DNA of 64,000 nt from Venturia oleaginea (Eukaryota; Ascomycota; Dothideomycetes; Venturiales; Venturiaceae). Shown in pieces: positions 48,275-60,364 of the stretch; position 1 is the stretch's first letter; each line of letters starts with the position of its first letter. The position numbers and the translations under genes were made by a program. The stretch is from the NCBI GenBank assembly GCA_013176395.1, contig JABMLP010000004.1, positions 744,001 to 808,000 of the forward strand, given 5' to 3'. The notes under the pieces were generated by a model. The model ran no database searches, was not told where the DNA came from, and saw only the letters and a program-made list of their open reading frames with translations.

Positions 48275-48978
48275 ATTGGTCTGCTGATTCGGAGGATGTT
48301 GAGATGCCACTGAGTAAGGAAAGCGATGTCACTTTTGGATCGAATTGCAAATGTACCATAGTTTCTGAAGCAGCAGGAAGGTAAAAGAATCATACTTGTT
48401 AATGGAAGCGGATATCACGAAAGTACCTTCTTTAAGTGCGGCTTAAGGACCGAAGTCCAACCGATGTGCGGGTATCATCGGCTTACGCCAAGGTCTTCAA
48501 AACTCACCTGGATTTTTCTGGCTGCAGAAACCAACATTACCAATCGAAAACTCTGCTCTCTTTGGACGTGGCATTCGACCAGAGCAGACTCTTGCGGTAC
48601 CCGCAATTGATAACAAGGTTTGCCATTACGTCGTTGCCTTGAAGGGTTTGCTGTGCACAATCTCCATCCCAAGCCTTCATTCCAAGATGGACTTCGGCAC
48701 GGGAAAGGCTGCACGCGTGACAGAGTCATAATCCAGTGTTTTACGTATGGGCACTATGAGACTTCGGACTGTTATATAAGGTACAGATGGCCCGTTGTTT
48801 TGGTGAAAACCAAATTCTAAATCTCTCTGGTATTCCTTCCTTGTCCCCCATATTCTCATCGGCGGCTACGTTGCTTTCCAGTTTTATTCTACCAAACTTT
48901 TATTAGTTTACATCGACTTTTGGCTTTTCTTAAAGAGAACTATACATTAATCTATCATTTTTACAACTTGATATTGCA
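48275..48978. promoter_or_regulatory. Upstream region of the BCAT gene
   Basis: No gene is evident. The last 120 bp are T-rich then AT-rich (TTCTTAAAGAGAACTATACATTAATC), as expected for a promoter and leader. No specific factor site was assigned; a Leu3-type CCGG..CCGG palindrome was looked for and not seen. Confidence 0.35.
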
Positions 48979-50310
48979 ATGGCACCTGGAGCAATTCCTG
49001 TCGAGACGACCGGTCATGCTCTTACCGATAATGGGGTCCTTCACAGCATTCAAGAGACAGCTCCATCATCACTCGGGAAACCAAATGGATTCACTAACAG
49101 CACTCCCAAGCTCGCCGAACTGAACGCATCTCTATGCGAGTTCACACCAACCACATCGCCGAAGACCGTCCCGCTTCCTGATTCCGCAGAACAAGCCAGC
49201 CATAAAGTATGCACCGACCACATGCTCACTGTCGACTGGAACGCCGAAGTAGGCTGGCAAATACCTCAACTCAAGGAGTATGGTCCAATTTCTCTCATGC
49301 CAACAGCCTCATGCTTGCACTACGCGACCGAATGCTTCGAAGGCATGAAACTGTATCGTGGTTACGATGGCAAACTCCGACTATTCCGTCCAGACTGCAA
49401 CGCCGCACGAATGGTCAAATCATCAACCCGAATTGCTCTGCCAGCGTTTGATCCAGAGGAGCTGTTAAAACTGATTGTCAAGTTATGTCAGAAGGATGGA
49501 GAGAAATGGCTTCCAAAGGGGAGACCGGGACAGTTTTTGTATCTGAGGCCGACTATGATTGCCAATGATCCTTTCCTTGGTGTTCAGAAACCCAAGGAGG
49601 CGATGCTTTACATCATCATGTGTTGTTTCCCGAACATGGATACCAATGTGGGTGGTATGAAGTTGTTAGCATCCAAGGATAATTCTGTTCGGGCATGGCC
49701 TGGAGGACATGGATTTGCCAAAGTTGGTGCGAATTATGGCCCAACGTAAGTTTCTCAGAGTCTTCTTCCTTTCGCAGCGTATCTGCTAACTCGTTCTCAC
49801 AGTCTCGTTGCCCAACACGAAGCACGCTCCCTTGGCTACCACCAAGTCCTCTGGCTCTTTGGTCCTCAAGGGGAGATCACAGAAGCAGGCGCCTCCAACT
49901 TCTTCGTCCTCTGGAAAACCGCATCCGGTAACCTCGAACTAGTCACCGCCCCTTTGATGGATCAAACCATCCTAGACGGTGTCACAAGACGATCTGTCCT
50001 CGCGCTCGCACGAGAGCATCTTACCGACATCGAAATCGTCGAGCGTAAGCTCAACATCGGCGAGGTGGTTGATGCCTGCAACGAGGGACGTATCGTCGAG
50101 GCTTTCGTGTGCGGAACTGCCTTCTTTGTGGCTGGTGTCTCGGAAATCAAGTACAAGGATACTACTCTGAACATTCCAATCGTTGATCAGAAGGATGGTC
50201 TGGGTAAGCATGCTGGCCAGCTTAAGAGTTTGTTGAAAGGGATTATGTATGCTACCAATGGTATGGAGAGTCATGAGTGGGGCTATGTTGTCGAGGAGGA
50301 TGCGAACTAG
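48979..50310 (+). CDS. Branched-chain amino-acid aminotransferase
   Basis: Exons 48979..49745 and 49803..50310 (GTAAGT donor, CACAG acceptor) give 424 residues. This class IV PLP enzyme interconverts Leu, Ile and Val with their 2-oxo acids. The order is HMLTVDWNAEVGWQIPQLKE, LHYATECFEGMKLYRGYDG, LRLFRPDCNAARMVKSSTR, FLYLRPTMIANDPFLGV, the PLP-lysine region GGHGFAKVGANYGPT, then WLFGPQGEITEAGASNFFVLW and APLMDQTILDGVTRRSVLAL. It is an intact long form with an N-terminal extension of about 75 residues (Ser/Thr/Pro-rich) that is not a strong mitochondrial presequence, so either cytosolic or weakly targeted. Fungi usually have several paralogues; which one this is cannot be told. The frame is intact. 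Confidence 0.94.
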
Positions 50311-52590
50311 AGGTATCTAGAACAAGGGAAGGGATGGAGAGAAAAAGTCTCATCATTTGTTTTGCTTTGGTCGGTTATGGACTTCCTTTGGGAATGTCTG
50401 GTCTTAGCGTTTAGCGCTTCATTGTTCGTTTCTGGTCGCGATAAAAAATCAAAAATCAACAAATTGTAAAGGCTTCACACCTGTAGCCTCTATTGATCGC
50501 CTCTGTAATTGGCACAGTCTCGTGATTGATAGTTGTGTGCTTTTTAGTGGCTCTGGGGTGGTCGTTAGTGGCAACCATTTTCGTCATCTCGAAGACCTCG
50601 GAAACCATCCCCATGTTCATCACAATAACACAAAATTATCTTTAGCATCAATACAAAGCTCTTCACCCCTATACTCTCCTTTGCTTTCCTAATCCTTCAT
50701 GTATACAAAATACGAAGCCGCCCGATAAAACGGCGAAATTCCAATAACTTAATTGACGGGGCAAAATACTTATTGTCTCCTCGTTGGTAGCCTTTCACAG
50801 ATAGCAGGGCATATTTCTATTTGCTAAAGCATATATGTATATATATATCGGAAATAACTCCAGTCTGGATCAGATTCCCCTCTCGCCAATTTCGCTAGTT
50901 GAAATACCTACTAGCAGATTACTAAGTACCAAGGCTTCTATAATGAGGGAACAGAGGTATTCTATTGATGATCGAAACCTCTCTTTGTCAAGAAAAGTAC
51001 CGGTAGAGAGGACGGTATTGAACCGGGCTGTCAGGAAATCATCTGGATGGCGTTTGCAAGGGATAGATAGACTATGAGAGGAATCGATGGGAATCGATAT
51101 AGAAACTTGGAAGTTGGGATAATATGTTACGAAGAGAAAAATAAATTTTGTTGTTGGAGACTTGGTGCCTAGCTGTTTCAACCGAAAGAACATCGAGAGC
51201 CTGGCTTCTCTCCCCTAGGACATTCAGAGAACAATAAAAACCCGATGGCGAAAGCCTAACACGTCGTGCCTTGCCTCAGCCTGTAATCGAGGCGTGTGGG
51301 TTGATTATCTTCGAGAGTTTGTTTGCCGTCCATGAATGGCCAAGCAACTTGAAGTGGCGGGGACGGAATTCGTATTGATAATGATTTTCGAGCCCTATCA
51401 ATGACGTCCGGGAGGCAAACAGGTTGGTGGAACAGAAAATGAGCGTTATGAGCACTGATGCGATTCCCGTGATCGTTACCATCAGCACCATCGTTCTCTC
51501 TTTCAGCTTCTAAGCTTGATCTCAAGACATCTGAAAACGTCGCGCAACCTCCTCAGGTGTTTCAAACCTCCCAACTTCTCACCATCGAGAATTATTGGTG
51601 CGTCCGGGATCTCACCTCGTGCGTCCAGTATTTAACAATCAGTTTGGCCCTACAAGAATCCATCCGAGGAAAAAAAATGAAGTCGAGATCTGAGAATCAA
51701 ATGAGCCAAGCGTTAGACGTCGATGCCATCGAGCATGGTAGTACCCTTGGAGGCTTTATTCGATTTAAAGAGTGCTAGCAGCAGTGTCGGGCATCCAGTT
51801 CCATTTCGATACTATACCGTGATTCAAACCTGTAGAATCAGCTGTCTATATCCTGTCGAAGATCAACTAGCCTCTAGCCGGCCAATTGCCCTCCACATCA
51901 ACTGGATCCTCAATCTCAGGTTCTGGTGGCGCACCTTACGCAAAAGCCCTGATGCTCTTGGAAAAGCGTGGCGTAGTGAATGCCGGACCATTTGCGCGTC
52001 GTGTAGATTGATTTTTTTTAGTTCAGAGTCTGTGATGAAATGATGTGTAGCAACTCAGAACAGCTGAACCAGACCCGAGAGACGATGTTTTGTCTCTTAG
52101 TGATGCTATCTTAACCCCTCGTTGTTACGGGAGGATGAGATTTATCGGTGTTGTCGCCATATTCTTTCTCTTCTTACATGCTCTTGCCCGGGCTGTGGCT
52201 ACAAGAAGACGAGGGTTGATGTTTAGGAGGAGGAACTAGAACGCGTAGGTGATGGTTGAACGCGTCGGTAGTTGTAGGCGAACCGCGCGGAAGCGACACA
52301 CTTTCAAGACCACTCAGGATCGAACGCAGGCTTAGCATGAACTGACAAAACCACTACCAGTTTGATGATCAAGCCTAATCAATAGTTGGTGTGGGAAATG
52401 TTACCAGGGCCACTTAGGGATAGATCAGCCGATCTGCTAGGTAAAGCTGAGTTTGTTCTACCCTCATTAACACAGCAACTAGACTTCCACGCCATATTGG
52501 TTTCGGATACCAACAGCACTGCTCCGATACAACTATATACCGCTTAACAGCACTATAGCAAGTCTAGCTCGAACGAAAGAGCCTTACCGT
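50311..52590. other. Gene-poor region, no supported gene
   Basis: Short frames only. A TATATGTATATATATATC stretch lies near 50830. No transposase, repeat or RNA gene was recognised. Confidence 0.45.
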
Positions 52591-53130
52591 CACCGTCTGC
52601 CACAAACCCAGAGCTGCTCCCATGTGCAGACTCGGACACGAAGTAGTTGGAAGGAAGAGCAGAATCAGACTCTTGATAACACCAATTGTTCGGTTCAGTT
52701 GGACGATGACAATCCTGAATACGAACAGCCCATAACGAAGGTCTAATTTGGGCGAAGAAACAGACTCCACCAAGCACCCCACCACCTCAATCACAACTCT
52801 ACACTCGAATCATGTCACTATACACCAATATTAATCGACCAGTACCATATTCATCATAACCACAAGATGGTCCGCAAACTCAAGCACAATCCCGAACACG
52901 TATCATGGATCGGCACAAAGAAAGAGCAGGCCTACACGCCTGGAAACACCGATTGCTCGGTTCAACTCGACAACGACAACCTCTGTGGATGACAAGAGCA
53001 TGACGAAGACGAAACTTCCCCGAAGACGCGAATGCAGATGCAAGGAAATAGGAAGAGCAGACCATTGCCCCTATAGCCGTTAGCTTACGACACCCGCAAA
53101 TGATACTATACAATGAGCGGAAAGGCAATA
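52591..53130. repeat. Diverged duplicate of a Cys-Ser-Val-Gln-Leu-Asp-encoding segment
   Basis: Two related segments lie about 270 bp apart. At about 52680-52720 the plus strand reads NTNCSVQLDDDN and at about 52940-52980 it reads NTDCSVQLDNDN, within a short ORF from the ATG at 52867 (MVRKLKHNPEHVSWIGTKKE, 41 codons). Flanking similarity (AGGAAGAGCAGA, CGAAGACG) supports a tandem duplication that has since diverged. No function is proposed. Confidence 0.4.
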
Positions 53131-53169
53131 CCTTGGGGCATCTCGAAATGATACAACCGCGTCACCCAC

Positions 53170-53770
53170 TCAATCCGGCTCGCCCAATGCTTCAAGAGAA
53201 TCCTGTATGATGGAAAGCCGCTGTTTGATCTCATCCTCTCTCTTCTCCGTCTGCGCGTCCAACCTTGCCATAATCTTCAGTCGATCGTCGTCAAGCTCAT
53301 GGTCATCCGGAACCACATCCTCGAAGTCGCGCAATTAATGTCGTTCGATGACTTGGATCAAGACGTTGGCAATAAAGTTGCGCCGAAAAATCAGGGCACT
53401 TGAAGTTAATGGCAGGTTCCACCCTGGGCTGAAAAAGGGTACAGACAAACGTACAACGTAGTCTGCTCTCATGGCTGTAAGAAAGACTTCTGAACACTCT
53501 CCAGTCTGCTCCTGTTGTGTCCCACGTCGCTGTGTGCTGTCAATTCTGTCTGGGCTAATCTCCCCATCCCGCTCTGCCTTAATTACCCAGCGAGATGCCG
53601 TCCATGGTCCGCGCGAAGTTTGCGATTTGGCGATGTTCCCTCAGATTTACTAAGGACTGCTTATTGAAATTCTGCTGAGGCTCAAGTCGGTCTTCTTCCA
53701 ATCGCAAGAGCTGTGCCTCCGCCTGTTTTCTCCTGTAAGCGAGACCCTCTACGACTTGCTTATGACACAA
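53170..53770 (-). pseudogene. Coiled-coil protein fragments
   Basis: Two open minus-strand pieces have strong coiled-coil character: 53770..53579 (CHKQVVEGLAYRRKQAEAQL, LRLEEDRLEPQQNFNKQ) and 53337..53170 (DDRLKIMARLDAQTEKREDE, IKQRLSIIQDSLEALGEPD). Stops and frame changes separate them, so they look like remains of one gene, but the join cannot be shown. Family unknown. Confidence 0.3.
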
Positions 53771-55402
53771 GCGACTGCCTACATCCTTAAAATTGCCAAA
53801 GCCTGGTCTGGCAGCAGTGAAGAGTCTCTTTTAAAAATGGTCGAGAAATAATTTTCCTCGGGAACTTTTTACAGCAAGCGAAGACGGTGTCGGTATGCAT
53901 TTGACTAATTTGCATCCAATTTTTGCAGACTTCCTAGACTCTTTTGTTTATAAGTCTTGAATCATGGAAAGGACGTCACACTGAGGTGCTCAATCAGTCT
54001 CTAGGGATCACTTCCCTGCTGGAGCGGGAGGTATCATGGCATGATTGTGGTGAACAGATTTGATATCGGCATGCGGAACCGGAACTGTCTAAATCCCAAG
54101 CATGGCCACTATCGATCATCCAGTCTCGGTAGATGTCCCTCTGGTCGAAAATCCGCGATCGAAGATCGCCACCTATTTGGGAGTATATTGCGATCAGATC
54201 CTCCAACGAGGGAGGTAACACCTGACAGCTCGGTGAGAAGAAAGCCACCAGCGACCACGCAGATCGCTCCATCGCAAACTGGAACTCACAGCACATTTGC
54301 GACTGAAAGCACTGCGCCTTCATTACCACAGATAGGAATCTTCGCCCGAACAAGTCAATCAGGTTTCGCAAGCATCGTCTACGTAAGCTATTAATGCTTA
54401 ACTGGATTCCATACAAGGCGTGTCGACGCAAGCTGCATCTCTACAAGCACCAGATGAAGACGTCACGGCTCAAGTCCCAACCCGGCCCATCGCAGCGAAC
54501 GAAGCTCGGGCGTCTGAGCAAGTAAAATTCAAGAAGTGTCGTAACGCAATCATGATCCACGAGCAAGCACATAATCCGTTCGAAGTGTGATTTACAGTTC
54601 ACAATCGTAGAATGATGAGAAGGGGAAACGGGGTTTAATTTAGAAGGATAAGGGACCGTAGAAGGTTGTTCAATTATTCTGGAGAGTGGAAAGAGGGTAC
54701 TTGAGCAGCGGGTGAGGGATAAATACATGGTTTGGAGTCGTAAAGTTGGGTAACAGTCTATTGATGCAACATGGAGTGGTTCACTAGTATTGGTTCGTTC
54801 TTGCTATTTAAAGCTGGAATAGAACATGGGATTATCCACGAACCGAAGTTGTCAATTAACGCCATGGGGAGTTTTTGCGCTGCCTTTCAATTCGGTTCAA
54901 GAGCTTGGAACAATACCCCAATGGATCATAGAATCGCACGCTGGCACCTATGGAACGTATGAACTGATGATGGGAACAGCGATGATGGTAATAATTATCG
55001 GGAAATTTAAGTTGTTTATCATGAAGACCTCCAACATTTGGCAGCTCATCACGATAAGTAAATCGTCATTTCCTGGATAGACGAGTCACAAGTGCCTGCT
55101 GATCGACCATCAGACCCTTTTCAGTAGTCTTCTCGCGCGAATACATGAATTTTGGACTCGATTAACGCGGTACTAAAGAGAAGACGAAGGACTAAGAGAT
55201 AGGATCTTTCATATCTCCTCGTTACGAGCCCAGGAGCATCGCATTTACGCCGGTGTGGGGAGAATGCTTCGTTAGCATTCTGAGATATTCACGCTGCACA
55301 GAGTGTGTTCTGAAATCTACCGCAAGGCTCAGCGGCGCTAAAGCGATGTGTCACGAGACACGTGGCCGATTGAAAGCGAAAACTTCAAATTAAAACACCA
55401 AG
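53771..55402. other. Gene-poor region, no supported gene
   Basis: Opposing frames of 117 and 145 codons overlap at 53994-54431 with no recognisable motifs. The rest is short frames leading to the retroposon insertion site. Confidence 0.4.
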
Positions 55403-55415
55403 TCCTAATTTAAGC
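55403..55415. repeat. Left 13-bp target-site duplication of the retroposon
   Basis: TCCTAATTTAAGC, identical to 57024-57036. Confidence 0.8.
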
Positions 55416-57023
55416 GAAAAAACAGCACACACAGCGAGAACTCAATTTTTGGAATTTACAGAAGTATCATCTAAGGATCATCAAAACACCTCTGCCAGTG
55501 GCCGCTCCGGCCTCTAGAGGCCATCGCGCGTCCCTCAGCGTCGATGAGATATCTCTAGAGTCGCCGTCGCGGCCACCGCAGAGCAAGCAGACGAATACAT
55601 GAGCAAGCTACACGAACGATGCGTCCACCAAAGACAACAGCAACCATCTAGTCACTATCTCCCGGCTAGTCCATCACCCCAGATGACACTGCAACGCTCC
55701 GAGTCGACGAGTCACTGCTAGAACGGCAATACCTTCAACACAACTCAAACACCAGACGCCCGGTGTGCAACAATCGGCACCACACACCACTGCAACGACT
55801 AGACAATCTCTCCCAACGTCTTGGCAAACCGTCCTGCTACAAGCTGTTGCCCAGAGCCTTGAGCCTCTCCCCAAACTGTTGCGTCCCAGTTATGGCATTG
55901 GCAAGAGTAGGTGCGCGACACAGTAAGTAGTAAGGACGCATAGAAGGAGCCTATTGGCGGCAAATCCCCTCCCTGTAAGCTAGCAGACGTAGCCTTGAGC
56001 CTCTCCCCAGACTGTTGCGTCCCAGTTATGGCAGTGGCAAGAGTAGGTGCGCGATATAGCAAGCAGGGAGAGCGACTGGCAGCAGATAGGCTCCGACTAT
56101 AAGACGACAGGTCTACAACACAATCGGTGCGACACGATACGGCAGCTGCTAGAGAACCTCATCTACTATCGTCTCCGCAAACCGTCCTGCTGCAAGCTGT
56201 TGTCCAGAGCCTTGAGCCTCTCCCCAAACTGTTGCGTCCCAGTTATGGCATTGGCAAGAGTAGGTGCGCAACACAGTAAGCAGTAAGGACGTATAGAAGG
56301 AGCTTATTGGCGGCAAATCCCCTCCCTACAAGCCAGCAGACGTAGCCTTGAGCCTCTCCCCAGACTGTTGCGTCCCAGTTATGGCATTGGCAAGAGTAGG
56401 AGCGCGATATAGCAAGTAGGGAGAGCGACTAGCAGCAGATAGGCTCCGACTATAAGACGGCAGGTCTATAGCACGATCGGCGCCATACAATACGGCAGCT
56501 ACCAGACAGCCTCGTCCACGGGCATACCCGGAGTATCACACCGAAGCAGCGAAATCACGACTACGATGGTTACTATTGTCTCCAGCATCACACAACCAAA
56601 TACACCGCCGCATAGGAATCTGGTGCAAGGCAACTTTCACAAGCAGAAACATACTTAGAGAACCCATTGGCCTTGAGGGATAAGGCGAAACAGATAGACA
56701 AAGCTGAGCATTAGAGGGAGACTGTAGGTAGAAGGATAGCGAAACACGAGGCATTGCCTCTTGAGTCTACATAGCACAGATATACTAGCAGAATAACCAG
56801 TATCTACAAGAGCCAGCGGGCATTTGGAGATACTGGTTAAGGGAAAAGAGGGAGGACGGAGGGGACAGCTGGTCTTGTTTCAGTGAACGGGGCGAAGTGG
56901 GGCGCGGTGGATTATATAATCTATCACGTGTCGGCTGTCTGATGAAGTCCTCCTAACCGGACATAGCTGCCTGATTAAGCGGCTGCAACCGAGTAGGATA
57001 AAATCAATCAATCAATCAATCAA
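55416..57023 (+). mobile_element. 1.6-kb retroposon (LINE-like, non-autonomous) with an (AATC)n tail
   Basis: The element is bounded by a perfect 13-bp direct repeat TCCTAATTTAAGC at 55403-55415 and 57024-57036, the kind of target duplication left by LINE/SINE retroposition. Its right end is a simple AATC repeat (57002-57023) in place of poly(A), as in several fungal non-LTR elements. There is no reverse transcriptase; the longest frames are under 90 codons, and the plus-strand start MSKLHERCVHQRQQQPSSHY near 55600 soon meets stops. Inside is a nested tandem repeat described separately. It is best read as a non-autonomous or 5'/internally deleted LINE relative. Confidence 0.7.
55831..56510. 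repeat. Higher-order tandem repeat inside the retroposon (about 352 bp unit, two copies)
   Basis: The unit starts at GTCCTGCTACAAGCTGTTG (55831) and again at 56183. Each unit holds two copies of an inner block of about 75 bp beginning CCTTGAGCCTCTCCCCA and continuing CTGTTGCGTCCCAGTTATGG; the four inner blocks begin at 55857, 55993, 56210 and 56346, spaced 136, 217 and 136 bp. The outer copies also share GGAGAGCGACT.GCAGCAGATAGG and GACTATAAGACG.CAGGTC. Confidence 0.93.
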
Positions 57024-57036
57024 TCCTAATTTAAGC
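57024..57036. repeat. Right 13-bp target-site duplication of the retroposon
   Basis: TCCTAATTTAAGC directly after the AATC tail; its first two bases could also belong to the tail. Confidence 0.8.
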
Positions 57037-57431
57037 ATCGGCAGCACATTTTGATGGCACGGTTTAAACCGTCTTTGCCCAGTTTATGAGCTTGTAGAGG
57101 TATATTCTTGAGCATCTCTCTCTCCATGCCACATAATAGCAGAGAAAAATCGTAGCATGGCGAACTAACGAATGACAATTTTTAACTTCGTATTGTAAGA
57201 GCAATCGAAGCGCGTTTCCCTTAGTAACCATGCATTCCTGCAACAGAGTATTCCTGCAACCATGCATCCCAGCAACCGAGTATCCCACATTCCAGTCTTC
57301 CCACAAATATCCAAGCATATCCCATGCCACCCACAACCCTCAACAAAACCTCACTAGACGCAGCTCCACCGAGGAAGAGAGTCGGGCTCCAAGAAATCAT
57401 GCTGGTTCGGTGTAGCGTGTGAATTGGGCGT
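57037..57431. other. Intergenic with a short GCAACC..TGCAT repeat
   Basis: At 57228-57290 the motifs ATGCATTCCTGCAACAGAGT, ATTCCTGCAACCATGCAT and CCAGCAACCGAGTATCCC form a small tandem array. No gene is seen. Confidence 0.5.
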
Positions 57432-57671
57432 TTACTCGTCGTCTTCAGTATACATAATGATGAAATCAAGTAATTCCTTGTATTCTTTGGCGGTGAAGAA
57501 GTTTTTGGGCGGAGGATCGAATCGTTTGATGAGGGTCTGTTCGATGTCCTCGAAGAGTTGCTTGGAAAGGGCCTGTCCAGCGTTCTCTGGGGGTGGGATT
57601 GGGGCGGCGGCGACGGTGGACAGGATGGCTGCGGCTGCGATGATGGCAGCGCTTGCTGTGGAGAGTTTCAT
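57432..57671 (-). CDS. Small secreted protein, 79 residues
   Basis: A single frame from an ATG reads MKLSTASAAIIAAAAILSTV, a clear signal peptide ending AAAPIPPP. The mature part (ENAGQALSKQLFEDIEQTLI, KRFDPPPKNFFTAKEYKELL, DFIIMYTEDDE) has no cysteine and is helical and acidic. A KR pair in LIKRFDPP could be a Kex2-type processing site. The A-rich leader and the frame are intact. No family recognised; effector or cell-surface roles are possible but unshown. Confidence 0.6.
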   Translation of the reverse strand: MKLSTASAAIIAAAAILSTVAAAPIPPPENAGQALSKQLFEDIEQTLIKRFDPPPKNFFTAKEYKELLDFIIMYTEDDE

Positions 57672-58815
57672 AGTGGTGGTTTTTTGTGGTTGGAGGTTGA
57701 TTTTGAGGGTTGTGGTCGTTGTCTGTGAGGAGAAGGGTGTTGGAAATTTTGTGCGAGGAAATTTTTCTTAAATGCGCGGTCATACTTTCTGGTCGACGTT
57801 CCCGTTCATGGTGAACCAAAACCAAATTGTGTGGCGGACTTTCGGCCAGGTGAACCATGGAATTTGGGAGGGGTGTTGATGCTCGTCGTTACCACCTTTG
57901 GAGATTACGATACATTTTCATCCACATCGAGCGAGCTCGATATTTGCGAGCAAAGGAAACAATCTTTTGCCACTTTTTCCTGGAAAGCAGATCACCAGCA
58001 ATAAACACACAAATCTTTCCTCAATAATCTCGAACTACTTAACAACTTACAAAAAGTTGGGGAACGAAAAGATTAAATACCTCTCACCATTCAACTTCGA
58101 AACTCAATACCGGATCACGAGGTCGACATTGTTCTCAAGAGTTCCTTTTGAATATACCGCGGGCGAATAGTTTAGAAAGGTCTGTGGGACTCAGCGACCA
58201 AGCGAAATGGAAGACTTCATGCACTGATTCGTCCACGGTGATTTTGAAGGGAGAGAGAGAGGAAAATCTCGAATAGGTGGTATACAGGCGCCGCGACGAT
58301 TTTTTGTAACGGTGCTCGCATGCAGTCAAATTGTTCAAGTCAAGATCGATATCGCTAATTTTCTAGCGAAGTCAAGGAGATACATTGCCAGGAAATTAGA
58401 AATGTTGATCTCGAGTTAAGGGACATACATGTATGGTGTCTAGCGATTTGTTGGAGGGACATATATTAAAGGCTCAGCGTGGCGAAGTGATATCAAGAAT
58501 GAATTGAGAAAATTCCATGTACTACAATATACCTGCCTACAGTTAGTTGATAGCAGAGACCGAAAATCAAAACGGCTACAGAAAGTCTTGTTATCGAATA
58601 TTATCTTAGCCATGAAACAAGTGGCTTTCCCACAATAAAGCCCAACAGACATGCCCATCCGTCCCATCACTGAAGGCTAAAGAACAGATGAAATCATCCT
58701 TGCCATCAATCAGCCATGACTCTTGGATCGTTGTGTCTGCCCCCATAAAAGTTGTCGTCGCCACGATCGAGGGCCGCCCTGTTTGGCCAATCCAGATTTT
58801 CCAGCTCTTCCCGGC
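57672..58815. other. Intergenic, no supported gene
   Basis: Short frames only, AT-rich in 58000-58500. No feature recognised. Confidence 0.45.
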
Positions 58816-59855
58816 TCAAGTGTCCCTGCCATGGTTTTGCCCATCCCAGCTTCGGGTAGTAAGAACCCATCCAGACTGCGATGCGGTCCGAATTGAGCTT
58901 GCTCTTATTATCTGAGTTAACCGTCTTGAATTCTCGGGTGGCAGTTGGTTGGCAAATCGTCTCGTAAGCAGCAACTCGCGCGTAGATGCCATATCTGGTT
59001 TCTTTTCTTTGAAGATTCGCAAAAGTTCAGAGTAGGAACGTAAGTCTTGTCCGAATAGAAGATGGTATGTATTGAGAGACATGTTCATCTCCACATTCAG
59101 TTGACGAAGGTTCGGCAAGGCTCTATGAGATCGAGGATCGTTTTCTTCAAATCTGGATCGGGAGTTTCCAGCCGTGGCGTTATTGGCACCTGATCTTGCA
59201 GGTTTTTTTTAACCTCCAACTGAGAAGCTCCAACGGGGAAAAGAGGTGCGGTATCGATATGTAGATGCAAACCCCGTATACTATCTTCCATTTCTCCAAT
59301 GCTGTGGCCTGGGATGTCGCCAAGCTTTGCTGCAAATTTCACTTTCCACGGATTGTCCCCCCTTGTACAGTCCGTGTAGATCGAGATCACTATCGGTTTT
59401 CTGCTGGGAAACTTGTCGCGAAGCTCTCTAAACTCTTTGTCAAGTTCAAGTAGACCATCTATTCGATGCAAGAATGATTCTTTTGAGTCCACCTGCCGTT
59501 CCAGTTTCTTCCAAAGGACTCTCTTTTTGTCGTGCAATGTATTCAATTTTCTATGAAGTTGCTTTGACAAATGCAAGGGGCTGAGGGGGTAAAGAGGACC
59601 GCGACGATTTCCTTCTCGAGGTTCGCGGATTTTTCCTTTGGTGTATTTCAATGGTTCATCATCAGTGGCCACAAAGTTGTCAGCGTTGTCCACATTCTCG
59701 TCAGATTTGTCCCCGTCTATGTCGGCATCGTCAGGCCTATATTCGTCGTCAGAGCCGTCCGTATCGTCGTCAGAGTCTTCCTCATCTCTCTCAGCGCCGC
59801 CTTCCACATATTCGTCGTCAGATTCGGCCATATTTTCGTTAGGATTGGCTGGCAT
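58816..59855 (-). pseudogene. Acidic hypothetical protein with a frame break
   Basis: From the first in-frame ATG at 59855 the product begins MPANPNENMAESDDEYVEGG, with an Asp/Glu-rich head of about 60 residues, then a basic helical part (LSKQLHRKLNTLHDKKRVLW) and a folded-looking region (KPIVISIYTDCTRGDNPWKV, GLHLHIDTAPLFPVG). It reaches ILDLIEPCRTFVN and stops at 59097, but the next frame continues naturally as LPNLRQLNVEMNMSLNTYHL to 58816; the change lies at about 59117-59123 (GAGCC then TTGCCG), one base short. Coding character also runs upstream to about 59900, so a 5' exon may be missing. The PNLRQLNVEMN part resembles leucine-rich or F-box-associated strands, without certainty. Function unknown. 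Confidence 0.5.
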
Positions 59856-59900
59856 CCTGTCAGCGGGTTTGAGGAGGTCGGAAACATTCAGCTTACTCAA

Positions 59901-60364
59901 TTGGTTATGGCTTTGTAGCTGTGTAGTCCCGATTGATGCTTTCCACTATTGGTACCTGTCCGTGAATCTTGGAAAATACTGTTTGCTGCCGTATGATGAA
60001 GTTATTGTAACCAGCTACAGTGCTGACGATCTGAGTTATAAACATCTCGTGGGAAGAGCTGAACACAAGGAAGGAAATCTGAACCGAAGTGCTAAGTGTC
60101 AAATAAACTCATTTCATTCTATCCTCATTTGTACTAGCTCGCATACGAGTCTCTCACAATTGTATAAATATGCGGATAGCCCACACATCAATTCAGACTT
60201 CAGTCTGCTTCATCTATCTTTTGACGCTAAGATTGCAAAAATGAAGGCGCGATACAGATTTGAGACTCGTTATGGAGCTCTATCGATGGTATGGTCAGGA
60301 GCACTTGCCTATAACAAGGGCCCGGTCCATTTCGCAGTGCGTTATTATATGACAATTCGCTGCA
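59901..60364. other. Intergenic, no supported gene
   Basis: The longest overlapping plus frame (through 60390) is the antisense of the acidic gene and has no support. Nothing else is visible. Confidence 0.4.

Noticed and set aside
53994..54431. 145-codon minus and 117-codon plus frames
   Set aside because: Mutually exclusive, without motifs or splice signals that extend them.
55674..56286. Short frames inside the retroposon as genes
   Set aside because: They are repeat-derived, differ between repeat copies and lack protein features.
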